The notes: a model not told the origin generated them from the sequence alone. Positions 1 through 6,571 are shown, counted from the stretch's first letter. The stretch: 11,202 bases of DNA from Elusimicrobia bacterium RIFCSPLOWO2_01_FULL_64_13 (GCA_001800095.1 MGUT01000014.1:5426-16627); one strand, 5' to 3'. Translations and numbers: made by a program.

Positions 1-28
1 GTCATCGCCTTCCCCAAGCCGGAGAAAG

Positions 29-46
29 GGGCGGGATTCCCCGCCC
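29..46 (-). terminator. Possible terminator hairpin after sixA
   Basis: Reading the minus strand beyond the sixA stop, a perfect 7-bp GC-only stem (GGGCGGG / CCCGCCC) closes a 4-base loop and is followed by CTTTCTCC. The stem is strong but the T-run is short and broken, so intrinsic termination is plausible rather than certain. The first 60 bases hold no other supported gene. On the plus strand, frame 1 is open from base 1 to a TGA at 67-69 (23 codons), which could be the tail of a convergent gene but is too short to judge. Confidence 0.4.
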
Positions 47-60
47 GGGTCTTCGCAATC

Positions 61-555
61 CTACCCTGAAATCTCCTCCGGGTTGACCGCTTCCACCAGC
101 CGCCCCCGATAAGGCCCGCCGAACCCGTCCAGTTCCAGCCAGAGCAGGCCGCCGGGCCGGAGCTTCGTCTCTCCCGGGGTCCTGTCCAGGAGCATGTCCG
201 CCAGGCGTCCCAGGTCGGGCATGTGCCCGAAAAGGACCAGCGACGGATGCGCGGCGGCGGCGCTCTCCAGCGCCCGCAGGAGGTCCGGCAGAGGCGTCCC
301 GCTTTCCAGCTCCGGGAGCACCTCCAATCCCCGCTCGCAGGCCAGGTAACCCTGGATCGTTTCCGCGGATTCCAGGGCGCGGGCAAAGGGGCTGGAAAAA
401 ATCTTTTGGGGCTTTCCGCGGTCTTCCCGCGTGAACACGGCGTCCGCCACGTCGATGAGGTCGTTGCGCCCTTCGGGCGAGAGGACGCGGTCGCGGTCTT
501 CGCCCGTCGGGGAGGAGGATTCCGCCCGGCCGTGGCGCCAGAGGATGATTTTCAT
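61..555 (-). CDS. sixA: SixA-like phosphohistidine phosphatase (histidine phosphatase superfamily)
   Basis: 164 aa, the usual size of SixA. The N-terminus MKIILWRHGRAE carries the catalytic RHG motif (R7, H8, G9). SSPFARALESAETI supplies the second conserved arginine (R59), and FGHMPDLGRL supplies the second catalytic histidine (H111). There is no signal peptide, so it should act in the cytoplasm. The known family role is removing phosphate from phosphohistidine on signalling or phosphotransfer proteins, as E. coli SixA does. The substrate here is unknown; the histidine kinase at 7295-8665 is a speculative candidate. The ATG at 555 is the natural start because the RHG motif follows immediately. 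I see no Shine-Dalgarno before it, but a good promoter ends 7 bases upstream. The gene points away from the moxR operon, and an insertion sequence now separates the two. Confidence 0.9.
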   Translation of the reverse strand: MKIILWRHGRAESSSPTGEDRDRVLSPEGRNDLIDVADAVFTREDRGKPQKIFSSPFARALESAETIQGYLACERGLEVLPELESGTPLPDLLRALESAAAAHPSLVLFGHMPDLGRLADMLLDRTPGETKLRPGGLLWLELDGFGGPYRGRLVEAVNPEEISG

Positions 556-562
556 GCGGGAT

Positions 563-591
563 ATTTTAGCTCAATCCTTCGGGGCTGGCAA
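563..591 (-). promoter_or_regulatory. Sigma70-type promoter of sixA, predicted leaderless
   Basis: On the minus strand TTGCCA (591-586), a 17-base spacer and TAAAAT (568-563) match the sigma70 consensus at 5/6 in each box with ideal spacing. Only 7 bases separate the -10 box from the ATG, so the expected +1 is base 556, one base before the start codon. No ribosome-binding site would fit on such an mRNA. The -35 box lies 10 bases from the IS left end, so the promoter survived the insertion. Confidence 0.6.
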
Positions 592-600
592 GCCGGGCGT

Positions 601-627
601 GTCAACTCATTTGAAAATGTTACCGAA
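601..627 (+). repeat. IS left terminal inverted repeat
   Basis: It begins GTCAACTCATTTG and ends ATGTTACCGAA. It matches the reverse complement of both right-end copies except for a few substitutions and a one-base length difference in the AT-rich middle. Read outward on the minus strand, its tip plus the first flanking base (605-600) spells TTGACA, a perfect -35 hexamer, but I see no matching -10 box at the right distance. Confidence 0.85.
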
Positions 628-641
628 GCAGTAGCCGTAGA

Positions 642-672
642 TTTTTCTTTTTTTGGTTCTTTTTTTCTTTTT
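642..672. repeat. Perfect 13-base pyrimidine mirror repeat
   Basis: Two arms of T and C only, T5-C-T7 (642-654) and T7-C-T5 (660-672), are exact mirror images around GGTTC (655-659). It sits just inside the IS left end, between the terminal repeat and the transposase stop codon. Homopurine-homopyrimidine mirror repeats are the sequence class able to form intramolecular triplex (H-DNA). Whether this one does is untested. Confidence 0.8.
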
Positions 673-695
673 GTGAATGTTGTGGACATTGTGAA

Positions 696-1997
696 TTACC
701 AGGTCTGAAGGAATTTTTCCCTTGTGTAAATGCGCGCAATTTCTTTAAGAGGGTTGGTAGGAAAGATCCCAGCTGGGAACGCAGTTGAAGGCGCGAGGGG
801 GGTTGGCAAGGCCGGGAGCGTGCGTTTAGGGGGAGGCGGAAGCCGCTTCCTTGGAGTTTTGGACGCCAGAGCATAAATGCGGGCGAGTCTATCTTCAATG
901 ACTTTGGAGAGCCGGAAAGGGTCCCAGGATTCCGCGCGATCTTTAAAAGCTTGAAGTTTGATTGGATCAGCCTTTTTGGAATCAAGAAGCCGCTGGTAAG
1001 GGGTTTGGGGTTTGTCATATTTTTTCTTGACCTTGGAACCGATGCGGATTTTCTTGACCAGTTTAACGGAAGGCTGGAAATAATTCTGGAAGAGCCGGAG
1101 TTCGTTTTTATAGAGATCATTGATGGCGTCCACCGCTTCTTGGGTGTCATAGCGGACATAGCCCAGGACTTCCCGGACGTGGGTGTTGTTCTTTTGCTCA
1201 ATGTGAGCGTTGTCGTTCTTTCTGTAAGGCCTTGAGCGGGTAAACTGAATTTTGCGGACCTTGCAGTAGCCGAAGAGATGCTCATTGATAAAAGAGCTGT
1301 CGTTGTCGCAGTCCAGGCCGCGTAAACGGAACGGGAGATCCTCTTCCATCGACGCAGAAGCCGTCAAGACATCGAATTGGCCACGGCCCAAGATGGCGCG
1401 GCGCTCAGCCCATTGAGATTGAATGTCGGTCCAGTTGAGCGTGTGAGCGAACAGTCCCGAAGCGTTGCCTCCGCAATGGCTGACCAGGTCGGACTCCACA
1501 AATCCGGGAACGCGGATGTTCCAGGAATCGGTCTTGATGGGGATTTGATGTTTGAGGATGGCTCCGGGCTTGGTGGAGCCGTAGACTTTTCTCTTGATCC
1601 AGAGTTTTCTGGATTTGAGCCTGCGGTCAATCTGCGCGGGCGAGATGGAAAGCAACTGTTTCTCTTCCGCGGGCAGAAGGCTGAAGCGTTGCCGAACCCA
1701 CGGCATCCAGAGCTGAAGGATCGCTTTGAGCCGCACCGACCAGGGGTATCCGGCGGCTTCCCAGACCGATTCGATCATGGACAGGACACGGGCACTATAA
1801 AAAAGCTTTCTCGTTTTGTGGCTTGGACGTTCCTTGGGCGGAGGCGCCCCATTGAGCAGGCGCAAGGCATGCTTGCGGTGGCAGCTGTGGTTTTGGCAGA
1901 ACTCCGTTAAGAGCTGGCTCTTTTCTTTACGGCTTTTAGCTTTGTGGTACCGAACGTGCATCATGGTGTAATACTCCCATTTGGCGCTTGGGCTCAT
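696..1997 (-). CDS. IS transposase, integrase-core (rve) DDE type
   Basis: 433 aa from the ATG at 1997-1995, which has a purine-rich AGGGGGG about 9 bases upstream. The frame stays open upstream to a TTG at 2033, but a start there would lie in the hairpin next to the terminal repeat. An N-terminal region reading EFCQNHSCHRKHALRLL looks like the helix-turn-helix that binds the ends. The catalytic core shows D170 (VESDLVSHCGG), D231 (LDCDNDSSFIN) and E267 (NAHIEQKNNTHVRE), giving a D-60-D-35-E spacing. DNDSS replaces the more usual DNG-E form, and N follows K where relatives as I recall them have W. The C-terminal 55 residues are Pro-rich and basic. No frameshift or stop interrupts the gene, so the protein is probably made. 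It catalyses cutting and joining at the IS ends. Confidence 0.9.
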   Translation of the reverse strand: MSPSAKWEYYTMMHVRYHKAKSRKEKSQLLTEFCQNHSCHRKHALRLLNGAPPPKERPSHKTRKLFYSARVLSMIESVWEAAGYPWSVRLKAILQLWMPWVRQRFSLLPAEEKQLLSISPAQIDRRLKSRKLWIKRKVYGSTKPGAILKHQIPIKTDSWNIRVPGFVESDLVSHCGGNASGLFAHTLNWTDIQSQWAERRAILGRGQFDVLTASASMEEDLPFRLRGLDCDNDSSFINEHLFGYCKVRKIQFTRSRPYRKNDNAHIEQKNNTHVREVLGYVRYDTQEAVDAINDLYKNELRLFQNYFQPSVKLVKKIRIGSKVKKKYDKPQTPYQRLLDSKKADPIKLQAFKDRAESWDPFRLSKVIEDRLARIYALASKTPRKRLPPPPKRTLPALPTPLAPSTAFPAGIFPTNPLKEIARIYTREKFLQTW

Positions 1998-2010
1998 ATC
2001 GATGACCCCC

Positions 2011-2036
2011 CTTTTGGGAAGTATACCCCCCAAAAG
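2011..2036. repeat. Inverted repeat between transposase start and right terminal repeat
   Basis: CTTTTGGG (2011-2018) and CCCAAAAG (2029-2036) form a perfect 8-bp inverted repeat around a 10-base centre containing GTATAC. It directly abuts the inner right terminal repeat and lies just upstream of the transposase ATG. It could be an operator for the transposase promoter, or an RNA hairpin that hides the ribosome-binding site when transcription enters from outside, a control known in several IS families. Both roles are inference. Confidence 0.6.
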
Positions 2037-2062
2037 TTCGGTAACATCTTATATGAGTTGAC
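2037..2062 (-). repeat. IS right terminal repeat, inner copy
   Basis: TTCGGTAACATCTTATATGA and then GTTGAC: the reverse complement of the left repeat apart from the AT-rich centre. Its outer tip ends in GTTGAC, matching the left tip GTCAAC exactly, which argues that this copy is the original end. Confidence 0.8.
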
Positions 2063-2071
2063 CAGTCCTGG

Positions 2072-2096
2072 TTCGGTAACATTTTAGATGAGTTGA
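2072..2096 (-). repeat. IS right terminal repeat, outer copy
   Basis: A second copy in the same orientation, 35 bases further out, reading TTCGGTAACATTTTAGATGA and then GTTGA. Its inner half is closer to the left repeat (ATTTT) than the inner copy is, whereas the tip differs in the last base (GTTGAT). The two copies are separated by CAGTCCTGG. It may be a second transposase-binding site or the scar of an earlier insertion. Confidence 0.8.
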
Positions 2097-2105
2097 TTCG
2101 CTGGA

Positions 2106-2134
2106 TTGACAAACCGGGAGGTATCCGTTATAAA
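2106..2134 (+). promoter_or_regulatory. Near-consensus sigma70 promoter of the moxR operon, predicted leaderless
   Basis: TTGACA (2106-2111, 6/6), a 17-base spacer and TATAAA (2129-2134, 5/6) form the best promoter in the window. Only six bases lie between the -10 box and the ATG at 2141, so the predicted +1 is the A of the start codon. A GGGAGG lies at 2116-2121, but it is inside the promoter spacer and too far from the ATG to serve as a ribosome-binding site. The promoter begins 9 bases outside the IS right end, so it belongs to the host DNA. Confidence 0.7.
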
Positions 2135-2140
2135 TTTAGG

Positions 2141-3070
2141 ATGCCGTCCGTTGCCCAGACCATTGAATCCAACATATCCAAGATCGTCCGCGGCAAGGCC
2201 GGGATCGTCCGCCAGGCGCTCCTCTGCCTCTTCTCCGAAGGCCACCTCCTCATCGAAGACGTGCCCGGAGTGGGCAAGACCACCCTCGCCCTCGCCCTGG
2301 CACGGAGCTTGGGCCTCTCGTTCCAGAGGATCCAGTTCACCTCGGACCTCCTGCCCAGCGACATCCTGGGAGTCTCCGTCTTCAACTCTAATTCCGGCGC
2401 CTTCGAGTTCAAGCCGGGCCCCATATTCCACCACGTGGTCCTCGCCGACGAGATCAACCGCTCCACCCCCAAGACCCAGAGCGCCCTCCTCGAGGCCATG
2501 AACGAAAGGCAGGTGTCCATGGACAACCTCACCAGGCCTTTACCCGAACCCTTCTTCGTCATAGCCACCCAGAACCCGCACGAGCATTACGGCACATACC
2601 CTCTTCCCGAGTCCCAGTTGGACCGGTTCCTCATGCGCATATCCATAGGGTATCCCGACCGGGAGCATGAATTGGAGATCCTCCGGGACGAGATCGACAT
2701 CCGCTCGGTGGAAAAGCTCGAGCCGGTCGCCAGGAAGGAGGACGTGTTCGAGTGCGTCCGGACGGCCAGGGCCGTCCGCGTGGACCCCTCCCTCGACGAG
2801 TACATCCTCGCCATCGTGGGAGAGACCCGCGAGTCGCCCTTTCTGGAGATAGGCGCGAGCCCGCGCGGGGCCATCGCCCTCCGCAGGGCGGCCCAGGCCG
2901 GCGCCTTCGTGGAAGGGCGGGACTACCTCGTTCCCGACGACGTGAAGGGCGCCGCCCCGGCGGTGCTCTCCCACCGCGTCATCGTCAAATCCCTGAACGG
3001 CGGGAGCGATCCCGGCCGGTCCGAGACAATCGTCCGCGAGATCCTCGAGAGGGTTTCGGTCCCCATGTAG
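2141..3070 (+). CDS. MoxR-family AAA+ ATPase
   Basis: 309 aa, the normal MoxR length. It starts MPSVAQTIESNISKIVRGK, as family members do. Walker A is VPGVGKTT (G43-T48), Walker B is VVLADE (D103, E104), followed by the MoxR signature INRSTPKTQSALLEAM and ERQVS. Sensor 1 is IATQNP (N145), the LDRF arginine is R162, and the sensor-2 lid motif ASPRGA has R242. All ATPase residues are present. MoxR ATPases are cytoplasmic, chaperone-like motors that remodel partner proteins, and those beside DUF58 and transglutaminase genes are linked to envelope or cofactor-dependent protein maturation. The frame is open upstream to a TTG at 2093 inside the IS end, but family alignment and the promoter both favour the ATG at 2141. 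It is first gene of a three-gene operon, 13 bases before the DUF58 gene. No substrate can be read from the sequence. Confidence 0.95.
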   Translation: MPSVAQTIESNISKIVRGKAGIVRQALLCLFSEGHLLIEDVPGVGKTTLALALARSLGLSFQRIQFTSDLLPSDILGVSVFNSNSGAFEFKPGPIFHHVVLADEINRSTPKTQSALLEAMNERQVSMDNLTRPLPEPFFVIATQNPHEHYGTYPLPESQLDRFLMRISIGYPDREHELEILRDEIDIRSVEKLEPVARKEDVFECVRTARAVRVDPSLDEYILAIVGETRESPFLEIGASPRGAIALRRAAQAGAFVEGRDYLVPDDVKGAAPAVLSHRVIVKSLNGGSDPGRSETIVREILERVSVPM

Positions 3071-3083
3071 GGGTCCGCGCCCC

Positions 3084-4151
3084 ATGCGGACCTTTCGGGA
3101 AAGACTCCGCCGCCTCCTCAAGCCGCCCCGCACGCTCCGCTTCACCCGCTTCGGCGCCGCCTTCACGTTCATGACCGTGGGCATGGGCCTGGCCGCCATG
3201 AACACGGGCAACAACCTCGTCTATCTCGTCTTCGGGATGATGCTCGGCTTCATCACGGCTTCGGGCGTCGTCTCGGAACTCTGCCTGCGGAACCTCGAGG
3301 CCGGCTGGCTCCTCCCGGCGGAATCCTTCGCGGGAGCTCCCGCCGTCGCCCGCCTCGTGGTCCGGAACGGCGGCCGCAAGACCCCTTCCCTCGGCATACG
3401 GGCCTCGGCCCGGGCGGAAGGGAAAGGCCTCCCCGGCATGTCCTTCGAAGCCCGGTTCATTCTGATCCCCGCGGGCTCAAGCTCCCGCGCCGACTTGGAG
3501 TTCGTCCCGAAAAGGCGCGGGGAATACGCCCTCCGCGGGGTCCGGTTCGAGACGGAATTCCCTTTCGGGTTCTTCGTCAAGGGCGTCGAGCTCGAGCCCG
3601 GCGACGCCGGGACCATACTGGCCTATCCCGCCCTCCGCCCCATCCGGGAGCCCAGGCGCTCTCCGGCCGCGGGAGACAAGGGAAAACCCCGCCATCTCGC
3701 GGGGCAGGGCGACTCGTTCCGCGAGATACGCGACTTCTTCCACGGCGACAACCCGCGCCACATCTCCTGGAAAAGCACGGCCCGGTTCTCGAAACTCATG
3801 GTGCGGGAGACGGAAAGGGAGGCCGAGAGGAGGACCCTCCTCGTCATGGGCCGGGAAGAGGACTGGTCCGGCCTCCCGACCGACGAGCTGGAGGAAGCCG
3901 TCTCCTTCGCCGCCTCCCTCTTCCGGAAGAGGATGGGAGAAGGATATGCCGCCGGCTTCTTCGGCCCCGGCATACGGCTGGAGCCGTCCCGCGCGCCGGA
4001 CCAGGCGGCGCGGGTGCTGGCCTACCTCGCCCGGTTCGAGCCGCGGAACGGGCGGGAAGACCCCGACGACGAATCCGCCCTCGTGGAGATCGGCCGGCAT
4101 TCGCGCGAAGAGACGGAAGACATACTTGAACAATGGAGGGCCTCGCGGTGA
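3084..4151 (+). CDS. DUF58 domain protein, membrane-anchored partner of MoxR
   Basis: 355 aa. Two hydrophobic segments near the N-terminus (about residues 24-40 and 44-63) should anchor it in the inner membrane. A beta-rich middle follows, ending in RRGEYALRGV and FETEFPFGFF, typical of the family. The DUF58 hallmark is at about 208-245: GDSFREIRDFFHGDNPRHISWK and then STARFSKLMVRE. The segment after it (TLLVMG) begins like the von Willebrand A-type fold often found in DUF58 proteins. The family role is not biochemically settled; it is nearly always encoded with MoxR and a transglutaminase. The ATG lies 13 bases after the moxR stop. AGGGG at 3069-3073, overlapping that stop, is a weakly placed ribosome-binding site. 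Its end overlaps the start of the next gene, implying translational coupling. Confidence 0.92.
   Translation: MRTFRERLRRLLKPPRTLRFTRFGAAFTFMTVGMGLAAMNTGNNLVYLVFGMMLGFITASGVVSELCLRNLEAGWLLPAESFAGAPAVARLVVRNGGRKTPSLGIRASARAEGKGLPGMSFEARFILIPAGSSSRADLEFVPKRRGEYALRGVRFETEFPFGFFVKGVELEPGDAGTILAYPALRPIREPRRSPAAGDKGKPRHLAGQGDSFREIRDFFHGDNPRHISWKSTARFSKLMVRETEREAERRTLLVMGREEDWSGLPTDELEEAVSFAASLFRKRMGEGYAAGFFGPGIRLEPSRAPDQAARVLAYLARFEPRNGREDPDDESALVEIGRHSREETEDILEQWRASR
4135..4140 (+). promoter_or_regulatory. Ribosome-binding site that decides the transglutaminase start
   Basis: GGAGGG lies 7 bases before a GTG at 4148, inside the end of the DUF58 gene. The earlier in-frame ATG at 4133 has no Shine-Dalgarno before it, so GTG with the GTGA stop/start overlap is the better start. 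Confidence 0.6.
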
Positions 4152-6436
4152 AGGCCCTCCTCTATTCCGTCTGGGCCCTCTCGGGCGTCTCGCTGGCGGG
4201 GCTCCTCCTCACGCGCGAGATGGGGGCTCCGGCCGCCGCCTGCGCGTTGACCCTCTTCCCTCTTTTCCTCTACTTCGATTCCAGGGGGCGCCTCGTAAAG
4301 ATCCCCCGGCTCGAGAACGGGCTCATCCTCCTTTTCTTCGCCGGGTCCCTGGCGCGGTTTTTTTACCTCAAGGAGTCGTTCCTCGTGGTCGTCGCGGAAT
4401 TCCTGATCCTCTTCCTCCTCCTGAAGTGCGCATTCAAAAAGGACAGGAAGGACCTCTTCCAGATGATCGTCCTTTCCTTTTTCGTCCTCCTCTCCGCCTC
4501 CACCCTGGCCCTGGACTTCACGTTCCTTTTCGGCTTCGCGGCCTACATCCTGGCCGCGACCTGGACCCTTTCGCTCTACACCATCACGGACGGGCCCGGG
4601 CGCCAAGAGCTCGGGCCCGCCGAAGAGAAGGCCCTCTTCCGCCATCTGCGGCGCGTCTCCTGGATGAGCCTGTCCCTCGCGCTCGGTTTCGCCCTGGGCA
4701 TATTCATATTCTTCCCGCGCCTGTCTCTGGCGGTGTTCCAGGGCGCGGTCCTGGGGCCGGCGCGCCGGACCGGGTTCACGGAAAAAGTCACCCTGGAAAA
4801 ATCGGGGGAGATATTCCGGGACCCGTCCGTCGTCATGCGGGTGGAGGTCCGGCCGGCGGAGGCGGCGGAGAAATGGGGCGGGAAGATCCGCGGCCGGGCC
4901 CTGTCCCGCTTCGACGGGAGGGAATGGTCGGCCGGCGGGGGGGAACCGCGGAGAATCGTGAAGGACGCCTACAGGAGCCGCGTCCTCAAGACGCAGAAGA
5001 TCGTCCGCTACAACTACCGCGTCCTGGAGCCGGACCTGGCGGCCTTGAAGTCGGAACTGGGCATGGAGCTCTCGAGCGGCTCCTACCTCCGGCAGAAGAT
5101 CTACCTCGAGTCCCTGGACAGCAAGGCGATATTCGCCGCGCCCTGGGCGGTCTCCGTCACGGCGGCCCTGCCCCGTCTGGACATCTCCCCGGGCCTGGCC
5201 CTCTCCCGCGCGGACCTTTCCGGGGAAAGGACGGCCTACGAAGCCCTGTCCCTCGTGGAAAGACCGGCGGAAAGCCGGCTCGCCCGGAAGTCGCGGCAGG
5301 ACGTCGCGGAACTCCGCTTCCTCGACCGCGGCCCGCGGAAGGCGGCGTCGCGGCCTTTGTTCCCCTCCGTGATGCCCCTGGACGAGCCGGAAACGGCCGA
5401 AAATCTGGAAATTCCCGACGATCCCGCCTTGGACCAGGGCATGAGGAGGATCCGCGACCTGGCGGGATCCATCGCCGCCCGGGAAGACGACCCCTACTCC
5501 AAGGCGAAAAAAATCGAAAGGTATCTGCAGGTGAATTATTCATACACGTTGGATATCAAGGGGATGGAGTCCAGGAATCCCGTCGAGGATTTCCTTTTTT
5601 CTTCCCGGGAAGGCCATTGCGAATATTTCGCTTCGGCCATGGCGCTGATGCTGCGGATGGAGGGGGTGCCGGCCAGGGTGGCGACCGGCTTCATCGTTGA
5701 CGAAAAGAACCCCGCCGGCGACTACTACGTGGTCCGGTCCCAGGACGCCCACGCCTGGGTGGAGGCCTACATGGGAGGGATGTGGCTGGAGTTCGACCCC
5801 ACCCCGAGGGCGCGCCGAGCGGCCGGGGGAAAACCGTCATTCCTGGGGACCGTCAAACAGAGGATCGAATACCTGAACTTCCTTTGGAACGCCCACGTCC
5901 TGGGCTACGACATGGATTCCCAGAGGAATTTCGCCGGGAGCGTCCGCCGGGGCTCCTCCCGGTTGAGCTCGAACATCGACGGGAAGGTCATGAGATTGAA
6001 GCTCGGGGCCTTGAGGGCCTTCCGTCCGGAACCCTCCCGCATCCAGGCCCCCAAAATCCCCGTTCTCCTCATTCTCCCGGTCCTGGCCCTGATCGTCTTC
6101 AGAAAATACTTAAAGCAATTTATTAGATATATTACAGGCGTATACAATAATAGAGCTGAAAAAACAACTAATTTTTATAAAGAATTTCTGAAGATAATGG
6201 CTGGAAAAGGTATGGCGATAAAAAGTGGGGAGACCCCGAAAGAGTTCGCGGCCAGGATCGCATGCATGGATTTTGGCAGGGCCGCGGGAGATACCCTGAA
6301 CTTCCTGACAGATTCATTCTATAGGACCCGCTATGCCGGTGAGAACCTTACTGAAGGGGAGAAGCGAATGGTCATCTCCGCCCTGATATTATTTAAGGAA
6401 ACCTCTGGGAAAATTATAAACATCCACTTGAAATAA
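4148..6436 (+). CDS. Membrane transglutaminase-like cysteine protease family protein (TgpA-like, DUF3488-transglutaminase-DUF4129)
   Basis: 762 aa from the GTG at 4148 (767 if the ATG at 4133 is used), normal for TgpA. The first 190 residues hold about six to seven transmembrane helices (the DUF3488-type region), followed by a long extracytoplasmic stretch. The transglutaminase core has the full triad: C491 in EGHCEYFASAMALMLR, H535 in SQDAHAWVEAY and D550 in WLEFDPTP. One more helix at about 637-652 leads to a cytoplasmic tail with DUF4129 character (FYKEFLKIMAGKG, ETPKEFA, LTEGEKRMV). TgpA of Pseudomonas is an essential envelope protein with transglutaminase activity; the substrate here is unknown. 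It overlaps DUF58 by GTGA, so coupling is likely, and it ends the operon. The last 110 codons shift abruptly to AT-rich codons from about base 6103, unlike the rest of the gene. Confidence 0.92.
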   Translation: MKALLYSVWALSGVSLAGLLLTREMGAPAAACALTLFPLFLYFDSRGRLVKIPRLENGLILLFFAGSLARFFYLKESFLVVVAEFLILFLLLKCAFKKDRKDLFQMIVLSFFVLLSASTLALDFTFLFGFAAYILAATWTLSLYTITDGPGRQELGPAEEKALFRHLRRVSWMSLSLALGFALGIFIFFPRLSLAVFQGAVLGPARRTGFTEKVTLEKSGEIFRDPSVVMRVEVRPAEAAEKWGGKIRGRALSRFDGREWSAGGGEPRRIVKDAYRSRVLKTQKIVRYNYRVLEPDLAALKSELGMELSSGSYLRQKIYLESLDSKAIFAAPWAVSVTAALPRLDISPGLALSRADLSGERTAYEALSLVERPAESRLARKSRQDVAELRFLDRGPRKAASRPLFPSVMPLDEPETAENLEIPDDPALDQGMRRIRDLAGSIAAREDDPYSKAKKIERYLQVNYSYTLDIKGMESRNPVEDFLFSSREGHCEYFASAMALMLRMEGVPARVATGFIVDEKNPAGDYYVVRSQDAHAWVEAYMGGMWLEFDPTPRARRAAGGKPSFLGTVKQRIEYLNFLWNAHVLGYDMDSQRNFAGSVRRGSSRLSSNIDGKVMRLKLGALRAFRPEPSRIQAPKIPVLLILPVLALIVFRKYLKQFIRYITGVYNNRAEKTTNFYKEFLKIMAGKGMAIKSGETPKEFAARIACMDFGRAAGDTLNFLTDSFYRTRYAGENLTEGEKRMVISALILFKETSGKIINIHLK

Positions 6437-6571
6437 AACTTATCTCAAGTTATACTTGCATTATCGCCATATTTACTGCTTAAAAATGCGTAAAATTTTA
6501 AATATGGGTAAAATTATCCATATTTATATTAGCACTCTCTTGTCGGGGGACGAAATCGAGGAGGACGGTTG
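6437..6571 (+). promoter_or_regulatory. AT-rich regulatory region before the response-regulator gene, with three copies of a 9-mer
   Basis: This 135-base gap is far more AT-rich than the genes beside it. It holds CCATATTTA at 6467-6475, TAAATATGG at 6499-6507 and CCATATTTA at 6518-6526, three perfect copies of one 9-mer. The last two form an inverted repeat (centre 10 bases) and the first repeats the third 51 bases upstream. GTAAAATT also occurs twice (6490-6497, 6508-6515), 18 bases apart. TATATT at 6525-6530 could be a -10 box overlapping the third copy, but there is no clear -35 box, as expected for an activator-dependent promoter. GAGGAGGA at 6558-6565 is a strong ribosome-binding site 6 bases before the ATG at 6572. 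A short inverted repeat ACTTGA/TCAAGT (6426-6450) spans the previous stop codon. I see no convincing intrinsic terminator. Confidence 0.55.

Larger units (their letters stand above)
601..2096 (-). mobile_element. Insertion sequence with a DD(35)E transposase and a doubled right end
   Basis: An element of about 1.5 kb bounded by inverted repeats reading TCAACTCAT at the outside and ATGTTACCGAA at the inside. There is one copy at the left (601-627) and two copies in the same orientation at the right (2037-2062 and 2072-2096). It holds one transposase gene on the minus strand and is less GC-rich than its flanks. I compared the bases outside 601 with those outside both 2062 and 2096 and found no convincing target-site duplication. 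The element could therefore end at either right copy, and 2096 is my choice. The transposase is intact, so the element may be active or recently arrived. I did not assign an IS family name: the transposase resembles the rve-type group with EQKN-THVR motifs often filed near IS481/ISNCY. Confidence 0.85.

Noticed and set aside
3..15. An ATG on the minus strand at 5-3 with GGGGAAGG upstream, possibly a gene after sixA
   Set aside because: The spacing from GGGGAAGG to the ATG is only two bases and no coding sequence is left to test.
1..69. An open plus-strand frame from the window edge to TGA, possibly the end of a convergent gene
   Set aside because: Only 22 residues are visible and no family can be recognised, so it was mentioned but not called.
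577..605. An outward promoter made from the TTGACA at the IS left tip
   Set aside because: The expected -10 position on the minus strand holds CCGAAG, which does not resemble a -10 box; sixA has its own promoter nearby.
620..1285. A 221-codon minus-strand frame inside the IS, a possible second IS protein or frameshift product
   Set aside because: It overlaps the intact DDE transposase and the terminal repeat. Its translation is Ser/Lys/Pro-rich with no catalytic motif, and the transposase needs no frameshift.
2058..2089. An outward promoter from the TTGACC in the inner right repeat toward moxR
   Set aside because: The best -10 candidates in the outer repeat match poorly and the host promoter at 2106-2134 is much stronger.
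3946..5700. A 584-codon plus-strand frame across the DUF58 and transglutaminase genes
   Set aside because: It is Gly/Pro/Arg-rich, has no recognisable motif and overlaps two well-supported genes in another frame.
6500..6525. The inverted repeat after the transglutaminase gene as an intrinsic terminator
   Set aside because: The stem is AT-rich with no T-run and forms part of a three-copy motif, so an operator is a better explanation.
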